NCBI GenBank assembly: GCA_030037405.1
Contig: JASHRK010000037.1
Location: 1 to 6,461, forward strand
Length of the DNA stretch: 6,461 nucleotides
DNA from: Acidimicrobiales bacterium
GTDB taxonomy: Bacteria; Actinomycetota; Acidimicrobiia; Acidimicrobiales; Bog-793
Reading direction: 5' to 3'
Made by a program: the position numbers and the translations under genes. Under the pieces are notes generated by a model. It saw nothing but the letters and a program-made list of their open reading frames with translations, did no database searches and was not told the DNA's origin. Positions 1 to 5,206 of the stretch are shown one piece after another; the stretch's first letter is position 1, and each line of letters opens with the position of its first letter.

Positions 1-124
1 TCAAGAGACGTCCATGCGCCTCCGGCAGCAACCTTTCGCCGTCGAAGACCCTGGCATTGACAAGAAGCAGCCTGCCCTTCGCTGCCGGGGGCGCCGCGAG
101 AAGAGCGGGGAAGCGATGGGGCAT
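1..124 (-). CDS. Amidohydrolase-like protein, N-terminal fragment (runs off left edge)
   Basis: Reading leftward from an ATG at 124-122, 41 codons stay open to the window edge, so only the N-terminus is visible. The start is well supported: AAGGAGG lies at 138-132 on the minus strand, 7 nt before the ATG. After a short Ala/Pro-rich lead (MPHRFPALLAAPPAAKG), residues 19-29 read LLLVNARVFDG. This hydrophobic strand followed by N-A-x-V-F-D-G is the typical beginning of metal-dependent amidohydrolases, such as imidazolonepropionase, dihydroorotase/hydantoinase and prolidase-type enzymes. The metal-binding HxH motif would lie beyond the edge, so family membership rests on this one motif and the subfamily cannot be given. 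The gene is divergent from the lyase gene at 298. A ring-opening or amide-hydrolysing enzyme would fit next to histidine-lyase relatives, but that role is inference. Confidence 0.7.
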   Translation of the reverse strand, partial: MPHRFPALLAAPPAAKGRLLLVNARVFDGERLLPEAHGRLL

Positions 125-131
125 GGCGACT

Positions 132-138
132 CCTCCTT
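132..138 (-). promoter_or_regulatory. Ribosome binding site of the amidohydrolase-like gene
   Basis: AAGGAGG on the minus strand, ending 7 nt before the ATG at 124. It is a near-perfect Shine-Dalgarno sequence and is the main evidence that this short leftward open frame is a real gene start. Confidence 0.75.
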
Positions 139-144
139 GTCATC

Positions 145-172
145 TTGACGTCTCTCGGGCGCAGTGTATAGT
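145..172 (+). promoter_or_regulatory. Sigma70-type promoter for the first lyase gene
   Basis: TTGACG (145-150) and TATAGT (167-172) each match the sigma70 consensus at 5 of 6 positions and are separated by 16 nt. Transcription would begin near 179, giving a leader of about 120 nt before the GTG at 298. The -35 box is only about 20 bp from the start codon of the divergent amidohydrolase-like gene, so the two genes must share this control region. No convincing minus-strand promoter was found in the 125-297 gap. Confidence 0.6.
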
Positions 173-184
173 ACGCGGTGATGA

Positions 185-201
185 TATCCGCTAGGCGAAT
201 A
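185..201 (+). promoter_or_regulatory. Operator-like inverted repeat in the divergent intergenic region
   Basis: TATCCGC (185-191) and GCGAATA (195-201) form an imperfect inverted repeat, 6 of 7 positions matching, around a 3-nt centre. It lies just downstream of the predicted transcription start of the first lyase gene, a position where a bound repressor would block transcription. Part of it recurs at 1867-1885 ahead of the solute-binding protein gene. No regulator gene is visible in the window. A role as operator is inferred from position and symmetry only. Confidence 0.35.
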
Positions 202-297
202 GTGTGACCGCGAGCGGGTGCCGGTCCGTCTTGCATGGAGTGGTGAGGGTGCCCACCGGAAGACATCTACAGGGGCAGATCTGCTGAGGAGCGTGTC

Positions 298-1725
298 GTG
301 CTGCTGTTGACTGACCGGAGCGATTTCACGCTCGACAGTTATCGCAGGGTCGCCTGGGAGGGAGAGCCCGTCGAGGTCGGGCAGGATGCGCTCGAGCGAA
401 TAGCGGAGAGGCGGTCGTCACTGGAGCGGCTCGTCGAGAACAACCCCGATCGGCACTATTACGGCACAACCACGACTCCCGGCGAGGGTGTAAAGACGGT
501 CCTCACCGAGGAGCAGCGGCGCGCCTTCCTGGACCAGGGTCTCACGAACTGGGTCTTCGGCGACCCGGTACCGCAGCGCGTCGCCCGTGGGGTTGTCTTT
601 GCCCGGCTGATCAACTTGATCGAGGGTCACGCCGGCGTCCGCCGAACGGTCGTCGAGGCGGTAGCAGCGTGCCTCGACGGCCGTGAACTGGTTCTCCCAT
701 CGCGTGGGCATTTGTGGGAGATCGGTGTTCCAGGCCCTCTCTATGAAGGGCTGGTCGAGCGGGTCGGCAGGCTCGAGATGAAGGAGCCAAACGGGCTCTC
801 GAACGGGTGTCCGGCAGCGACGGCTCTGCTCTGCGATCTGACGATAGCGAGCCAGAACCGATTCACTCTTGCGCTGCAAGCGATGGCACTCGGGGCAGAG
901 GCGCTGCTGGCTCCCCATGAGCACTACCTCGAAGAGGTCGGCGAGCTTTGGGGCGACGAGGACGAGAAGGACGCGATGGCGCGGCTGCGCGAGCTCCTGC
1001 AGAGCGCCGCGACCGAACGACGGCCCTACCAGGCGCCGGTGAGCTTCCGGATCATCCCGCGCATGTTGGGGGTCGCGCTGCGCTCGCAGCACATGGCCGA
1101 GAAGGCATCCACCACGATGCTTCGTGCCGTCAGCCACAATCCCGTCTACGTCCCGCCGGCCGAGGGACGCCCAGACGGTGACATCTGGTCGACGGGCGGC
1201 TACCACCCGGCCCAGGCGATCCAGGCCATGGATGGCCTGGCTTACGCATGGGCTAACCTCTGCCAGCTCTGCTGCCACCAGTCCGTGCGGCTTGCCACCG
1301 ACGACTACGGACTGCAAGCCAAGAACGCCACGGGCTGGGACGTCAGCCGCAGCTCCGGTGGGATGGCGAGTGCCGCCTGGGCCTACGAGATGGCACAGCT
1401 CGCCCAGCCGACGCTGCTGCCGCTGACCGGCAGCGGCCAGACGGACGCCGGTTCGATGTCGTTCGCGGCTTGGCGCAAAGCGACAGAGATCGGCCGCGGC
1501 CTGGACGCCCTGCTAGCCGGTGTCTCGGTCACCGCTTCAGAGATTTACGACCTGACCGGTCGGCCCGTGCCGGCGCCGCTCCACGATTACCTCGACTTCG
1601 TTCGCGGCTATCGCGCGCCCAACGGCTCTCCCCAGACGATTGGTAAAGACGTCGGCTCCCTGGCGAATGCGATCACCGCCCGGGTCTACGAGGAGTCCAG
1701 CATCGTTGCCACCGCCTCACGCTGA
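298..1725 (+). CDS. HAL/PAL-fold lyase homologue lacking the MIO motif
   Basis: A 475-residue relative of the histidine/phenylalanine ammonia-lyase superfamily, slightly shorter than typical HAL (about 510). GTG start; AGGAG at 287-291 is 6 nt upstream, and the N-terminus (DFTLDSYRRVAWEGE, residues 9-23) lines up with that of the paralogue at 3725-5134. Family landmarks in order: YYGTTTT (54-60) at the HAL YGxNTGFG loop, KEPNGLSNG (162-170) at KEGLALxNG, VSFRIIPR (248-255) at YSLRCxPQ, NPV (281-283) at TDNP, GGYHPAQ (300-306) at GGNFHGQ, and GQTDAGSM (380-387) at GQEDHVSM. The stretch that should hold GASGDL reads GVPGPL (143-148), so the Ala-Ser-Gly that cyclises to the MIO electrophile is Val-Pro-Gly. 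Counterparts of HAL His83, Tyr280 and Glu414 also appear lost (near Gly81/Leu82, Val248, Thr382), while Tyr55, Asn169 and Arg251 remain. It may be an MIO-independent lyase (as ergothionase is), a different activity, or a non-catalytic partner. Fold assignment is firm; the reaction is unknown. Confidence 0.88.
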   Translation: MLLLTDRSDFTLDSYRRVAWEGEPVEVGQDALERIAERRSSLERLVENNPDRHYYGTTTTPGEGVKTVLTEEQRRAFLDQGLTNWVFGDPVPQRVARGVVFARLINLIEGHAGVRRTVVEAVAACLDGRELVLPSRGHLWEIGVPGPLYEGLVERVGRLEMKEPNGLSNGCPAATALLCDLTIASQNRFTLALQAMALGAEALLAPHEHYLEEVGELWGDEDEKDAMARLRELLQSAATERRPYQAPVSFRIIPRMLGVALRSQHMAEKASTTMLRAVSHNPVYVPPAEGRPDGDIWSTGGYHPAQAIQAMDGLAYAWANLCQLCCHQSVRLATDDYGLQAKNATGWDVSRSSGGMASAAWAYEMAQLAQPTLLPLTGSGQTDAGSMSFAAWRKATEIGRGLDALLAGVSVTASEIYDLTGRPVPAPLHDYLDFVRGYRAPNGSPQTIGKDVGSLANAITARVYEESSIVATASR

Positions 1726-1726
1726 C

Positions 1727-1768
1727 GGGCCATCGGGTCCCTTCGGCCACTGGCACGGTCATTGGCCC
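1727..1768 (+). terminator. Weak possible terminator after the first lyase gene
   Basis: GGGCCA (1727-1732) just after the stop codon can pair with TGGCCC (1763-1768). A nearer GGCCA at 1745-1749 competes for the same right arm, leaving a 13-nt loop. A partly T-rich stretch (AATTCGTCTGTG) follows. The stem is short and the loop large, so this is only a candidate. Confidence 0.25.
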
Positions 1769-1832
1769 AATTCGTCTGTGCAGCGACCGCATGACGGGAG
1801 CAGACCGAGTCGAGTACGGAAACAAGACAAAG

Positions 1833-1868
1833 TTGACCATAGCCTATCAGACATATTAACTTTATAAT
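1833..1868 (+). promoter_or_regulatory. AT-rich promoter region of the solute-binding protein gene
   Basis: In a sharply AT-rich island (about 1815-1890) within GC-rich DNA lie TTGACC (1833-1838) and, 15 nt on, TATTAA (1854-1859). A perfect TATAAT follows at 1863-1868 but has no good -35 box at 16-18 nt. The TTGACC/TATTAA pair best matches the layout of the promoter at 145-172. Which -10 is used cannot be decided from sequence. Its presence suggests the solute-binding protein gene has its own transcript and is not simply read through from the lyase gene. Confidence 0.5.
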
Positions 1869-1870
1869 GA

Positions 1871-1882
1871 TACTAGCTAATA
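1871..1882 (+). promoter_or_regulatory. Operator-like imperfect palindrome upstream of the solute-binding protein gene
   Basis: TACTAGCTAATA matches its own reverse complement at 10 of 12 positions, centred on TAGCTA. It sits just downstream of the predicted promoter and overlaps a block (1867-1885) that resembles 181-204 ahead of the first lyase gene. Binding by a regulator is inferred; the AT-rich context raises the chance of coincidence. Confidence 0.3.
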
Positions 1883-1935
1883 GTGAATGCTCAGAGCTGC
1901 ACCGACTCCGAACAGAGACCTGAACCAGCTACACC

Positions 1936-1942
1936 AAGGAGG
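1936..1942 (+). promoter_or_regulatory. Ribosome binding site that sets the solute-binding protein start
   Basis: AAGGAGG lies 7 nt before a GTG at 1950. The same frame has an upstream ATG at 1887, but no Shine-Dalgarno sequence precedes it and the 21 residues it would add look like translated leader. The GTG is therefore the preferred start. Confidence 0.75.
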
Positions 1943-1949
1943 CTGCAAG

Positions 1950-3647
1950 GTGGACACAGACGAGACTCGTAGAACCTTCGAGTCATACCGCAGGAGTGAG
2001 GCAGGGCCTGTCGAGAACGCCCTGATTGACGAGTTCTCCGACGGGGTGATGGATCGAGGGGAGTTTCTTCGCCGGGCGGCGATGTTCGGGTTCTCGGCAA
2101 CGACCATAGGCGTTGTCCTTCGTAGCCTCGGGCACGCCCCGCTCAGGTTCGGCGCCTCCAGGTCGAGCTCCGGGGGAGGCCGCATCCTCGTCGGCATCAC
2201 GCCCGCCCCGATAGGTACCCTCGAACCGTCTGTGACAAGCGACGCAGGCGGAGTCTGGGCGGAGGGCATCGTGGGCGAGTTCCTCACCCGCACCCAGGTG
2301 GGCCTCCAGCTCCTGCCCGACCTGGCGACGAGCTGGAAGCCCAACAAGGACGGGAGCGTCTGGACCTTTGCGCTCAGAAAGGGCGTGAAGTTCCAAACCG
2401 GACAGACGATGACAGCCGACGACGTAGTTGTCACCTACCAGACCCTTACGAACCCGAAGGGCGACTCGGGGGCGCTCTCCTCCTTCGACGGAGTCCTCGT
2501 GCCAGATGGGATAGAAAAGGTTGACGACTATACGGTGGCATTCCACCTCGAGTCACCGAATGGGAGCTTCCCGTATCTCACCTGCGAGGCGACCCAAGAG
2601 GCGATCATCCTCCCCGCGAACTACAAGACGGGGACATTCACGACGACGGCCCAGGCGACGGGGGCTTTCATGATCACCTCCTACAACGCCGACGTCGGCA
2701 TGACCTGCGAGCGCTTCGACGGTTGGTGGGGCGGCACGGCGCCCCTCGACGGGGTCGACGTCACCTTCTACGCCGACCAGGCGCCCGCCAACTCTGCCCT
2801 CCTGGCAGGTGATATCGACCTCCTCGGCGAGATCTCTTACTCAGGTAGCACCGCTCTCTTCCACAACACGGGCCTCAACATCATCTCGGCGCGCTCGGCC
2901 GCCCACCGCGAAGTGGGGTTGAGGGTCGACCTGTCGAACCCGCTCCACGACTACCGCGTGCGGGAGGCGATAGCCCTTACCCTCGACCGGACGGCCATGG
3001 TGAAGGCGTTCTTCGGGACGACGGCCGAGGTTGGCAACGACTCCCCCTTCGCTCCCGTCTACCCCTCGACGGTCAAGGTGGCCCAGCGGCACAAGGACAT
3101 CTCGAAGGCAAAGGCGCTCATGAAGGCGGCGGGCCACGAAGATGGCTTCTCCATCACGCTCACGGCTGTTAACGAATACGAGATCCCTGAGCTCGCTCAG
3201 GTCATCCAGTCTTCGGTCCGCGATATCGGCATCAAGATGGATCTTAAGGTCGAGGCCTCAACCGTGTACTACGGCGGCAGCTACACGGGCCCACCGGACG
3301 GGTATGGCTCGACGCCGTGGCTCAATGCGCCGATGACCGCTACTGGCTATGGAGGACGGGCGACGCCGAACGTGTACATAACCTCTGCGTTCGTCACAAA
3401 GGGCGCCTGGAACGCCTCCCGTTACTCGAACAAGGACTTCGACTCCTACGCGAAGTCCTACTTCGCCGCCGTGACGCTAACGGATCAGCGCAAGTACGCC
3501 AAGCTCATGGAGCTTCTCCTCCTCCACGACACACCGGTCATCATCCCCTACTTCTTCGACACCCTCCAGGCGGCTTCGAAGAAGGTGAAGGGCTACGAGG
3601 GCAACTCCGACGGCCGCATCTACCTCTCCCGTACGTCGCTCACCTGA
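1950..3647 (+). CDS. ABC transporter solute-binding protein, family 5 (oligopeptide/dipeptide type)
   Basis: A 565-residue extracytoplasmic binding protein of the SBP_bac_5 family (DppA/OppA/NikA-like), which captures a solute and hands it to an ABC permease; no permease or ATPase gene is in the window. The start is the GTG at 1950. The N-terminus has a charged 35-residue lead, then DRGEFLRRAAMFGFS (35-49) and a hydrophobic stretch to about residue 60. Many high-GC relatives carry an SRREFLRRAA-type Tat signal here; this one has R-G where R-R is expected, though a second Arg pair follows (41-42). There is no lipobox cysteine after the hydrophobic segment. The binding domain starts near residue 78 (RILVGITPAP) and shows the family pattern: LLPDLATSWKP, then WTFALRKGVKFQTGQ with TADDVV, and later DYRVREAIALTLDR and a C-terminal DTPVIIPYFFD. 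The ligand cannot be read from sequence; its neighbours suggest the substrate of the lyase pathway. Confidence 0.9.
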   Translation: MDTDETRRTFESYRRSEAGPVENALIDEFSDGVMDRGEFLRRAAMFGFSATTIGVVLRSLGHAPLRFGASRSSSGGGRILVGITPAPIGTLEPSVTSDAGGVWAEGIVGEFLTRTQVGLQLLPDLATSWKPNKDGSVWTFALRKGVKFQTGQTMTADDVVVTYQTLTNPKGDSGALSSFDGVLVPDGIEKVDDYTVAFHLESPNGSFPYLTCEATQEAIILPANYKTGTFTTTAQATGAFMITSYNADVGMTCERFDGWWGGTAPLDGVDVTFYADQAPANSALLAGDIDLLGEISYSGSTALFHNTGLNIISARSAAHREVGLRVDLSNPLHDYRVREAIALTLDRTAMVKAFFGTTAEVGNDSPFAPVYPSTVKVAQRHKDISKAKALMKAAGHEDGFSITLTAVNEYEIPELAQVIQSSVRDIGIKMDLKVEASTVYYGGSYTGPPDGYGSTPWLNAPMTATGYGGRATPNVYITSAFVTKGAWNASRYSNKDFDSYAKSYFAAVTLTDQRKYAKLMELLLLHDTPVIIPYFFDTLQAASKKVKGYEGNSDGRIYLSRTSLT

Positions 3648-3653
3648 CCGCTC

Positions 3654-3684
3654 CGTGCCCGCACGGCCCAGCCGTGCGGGCACG
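3654..3684. terminator. Perfect 13-bp hairpin between convergent genes, probable bidirectional terminator
   Basis: CGTGCCCGCACGG (3654-3666) pairs without mismatch with CCGTGCGGGCACG (3672-3684) around the loop CCCAG. It begins 7 bp after the solute-binding protein stop and lies 41 bp from the stop of the converging lyase gene. There is no T-tract on either strand, so it is not a textbook intrinsic terminator. GC-rich hairpins without U-tracts are common after genes in high-GC bacteria, and the position fits ending both transcripts. Confidence 0.7.
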
Positions 3685-3724
3685 TCCCAACTGCCAGGCG
3701 GCACCGGACCGGCGGTGGTAAGCG

Positions 3725-5134
3725 CTAAGGGTGGCTGCCTTCGACCAGCACCTCGAAATGCTCGACGGCTCTTTCTATCTCGAACCCGGTCCTGCGGAGG
3801 TGGTGGCCTGGTGGGCAGAGCTCCCGGACCTGCTCCACGAAGGACCCGAGCTGGCCGGCGAGGACGACCTCCTGGTACCAGAGGTTCTGGCTCGCCAGCG
3901 CAGCCGTCGCAGCCAGGCAGCAGCTGAGCGCTCGCCCAGCGCGGCACTCCTTCTCGTAGGCGTGCGGCGTCGGCAAGAGCACGTCCGTCTGCACGCTGTA
4001 GGTGTCCTCGCTCAACAGGAATGTCGGCGTGGCGGCTTCCCTCGCCTCGCGTGCAAAGTAAGCATGTGTTCCCGTCAGCGCGTAGAAGGACGGGTCGTCC
4101 TCGAAAGCGAGGTTGTCCCGCCCGAGCTTGCCGAGATGACGCCCTGTGAGAGTCGCTATGTCGGCCCAGGTTCGTGCTACTGCGTCGATCGCCGGGACGA
4201 TGCTTGCGTTGTGGAAACCACCCGTCGGAAGGACCTTCTCGATTCCTTCCTCGCCGTCTGACCAGATGCAGACGGGATTGTCGGTGTTGGAGACGAGCGA
4301 GCGTTCGGCGGCGTCGGCGAGCAAGCGGACGACGCGGTAGGCCTCTCCGAGGATCCTCGGGATGATCCGCCAGCTAACGGGCGGTTGCATGCCGCGCTTG
4401 GCTATAGGCGGCAGCTCCCTGAGGAGCTCTTGCAGCACGAGGAGCGCAGCTTGCTCGTCTGGGCTTGCCCAGACGCTCGTGAGCGCGGAGTCGTACGCCG
4501 TCAGCGGCCCGTTGCCAGCAGCGATGACCAGGGCAAAGACCATGCGGACGAGGTCGAGACGGTTCTTCGCACGTAGTGCCGTGTCAGCACCGAGGGCGGC
4601 GGCACAAGGGGATCCGTTCGTCAGAGCGTTGGCGTCCTTCGATCCACGTCGCTCGCCAAGGAGGCCGGCGAAGAGCTCCAAGAGGGTATTGACCTCTCCC
4701 GAGGAGAGCTGGCCCAGCCGGCGCACCCGTGGCAGCTGGGCGGCGGACAGCAGGTCGCACACCTCTCGCACCAACTCCGGAGTCACTCCGGACTGACCGT
4801 CCACGAAATTTGCCAGCCGGGCGAAGGCGATACCCCTCACCACGCGCGCTGGGTAGTCGTCGCCGATCCCGATTCCCTCGTGATGGCCGCGCCAACGAGC
4901 CTGGGCCTCCCGTTTGGCCGGCGTGAGCAGGGTGCCCGCCATGTCGCCGAAACCCGTCGTGACGCCGTAGATGAGAGTCTCCGGATGTTCGTCGAGATAT
5001 CTCACAAAGGCAGCGCGCCCACGAGCCACCCTGTCCCAGGCTGGCTCCGAGAGAGATACGGCCTCGCCTTCCCAGGCCACTCTCGCGAAGTTCTCCAATG
5101 TGAAGTCGTCCCTCGACTCGACAATTACCTGCAC
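3725..5134 (-). CDS. HAL/PAL-fold lyase homologue with Ser-Ser-Gly at the MIO position
   Basis: A 469-residue paralogue of the protein at 298-1725, sharing the N-terminal DFTL...RVAWEGE block and the family layout. GTG start at 5134 with AAGGAGG 4 nt upstream; TAG stop at 3727-3725. Landmarks: YGVTTGFGD (56-64) is close to canonical; His84 in HHEGIG (84-89) matches HAL His83; KDANALTNG (166-174), SWRIIPR (254-260), TDNPV (284-288) and GGFHNA (305-310) follow. At the MIO site it reads LSSGEV (143-148) where HAL has GASGDL, so the tripeptide is Ser-Ser-Gly. The middle Ser and Gly needed for cyclisation are kept, making an MIO-like group possible but unproven. As in the paralogue, HAL Tyr280 is replaced by Val (253) and the QED motif reads QTD (382-384). 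A lyase or aminomutase of unknown substrate is the best call. It follows the molybdenum hydroxylase gene by 72 bp on the same strand, so the two are probably one operon. Confidence 0.88.
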   Translation of the reverse strand: MQVIVESRDDFTLENFARVAWEGEAVSLSEPAWDRVARGRAAFVRYLDEHPETLIYGVTTGFGDMAGTLLTPAKREAQARWRGHHEGIGIGDDYPARVVRGIAFARLANFVDGQSGVTPELVREVCDLLSAAQLPRVRRLGQLSSGEVNTLLELFAGLLGERRGSKDANALTNGSPCAAALGADTALRAKNRLDLVRMVFALVIAAGNGPLTAYDSALTSVWASPDEQAALLVLQELLRELPPIAKRGMQPPVSWRIIPRILGEAYRVVRLLADAAERSLVSNTDNPVCIWSDGEEGIEKVLPTGGFHNASIVPAIDAVARTWADIATLTGRHLGKLGRDNLAFEDDPSFYALTGTHAYFAREAREAATPTFLLSEDTYSVQTDVLLPTPHAYEKECRAGRALSCCLAATAALASQNLWYQEVVLAGQLGSFVEQVRELCPPGHHLRRTGFEIERAVEHFEVLVEGSHP

Positions 5135-5138
5135 GTAA

Positions 5139-5145
5139 CCTCCTT
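5139..5145 (-). promoter_or_regulatory. Ribosome binding site of the second lyase gene
   Basis: AAGGAGG on the minus strand, 4 nt before the GTG at 5134, fixes the start. A small hairpin (TCCGC-AGC-GCGGA, 5157-5145) abuts and overlaps it by one base. The stem is only 5 bp, so a regulatory role is doubtful. Confidence 0.7.
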
Positions 5146-5206
5146 CCGCGCTGCGGAGCTCTCATAGATGCCGAGCTCCGGAACCTGGCCGAACATCCAG
5201 TCGCCG

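Noticed and set aside
418..1317. A 299-codon open frame on the minus strand inside the first lyase gene
   Set aside because: It runs antisense to a clearly conserved gene, its product is Arg/His-rich without recognisable motifs, and it has no ribosome binding site. It is a by-product of GC-rich codon use.
1887..1949. The upstream ATG at 1887 as start of the solute-binding protein
   Set aside because: It has no Shine-Dalgarno sequence and lies only some 20-30 nt after the candidate -10 boxes, whereas AAGGAGG precedes the GTG at 1950 at ideal spacing.
3702..3717. CACCG-N6-CGGTG inverted repeat near the end of the second lyase gene
   Set aside because: The stem is too short beside the perfect 13-bp hairpin at 3654-3684 to be called a separate terminator.
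5145..5157. Small hairpin next to the ribosome binding site of the second lyase gene
   Set aside because: A 5-bp stem with a 3-nt loop is expected often by chance in GC-rich DNA and it leaves most of the Shine-Dalgarno sequence free.
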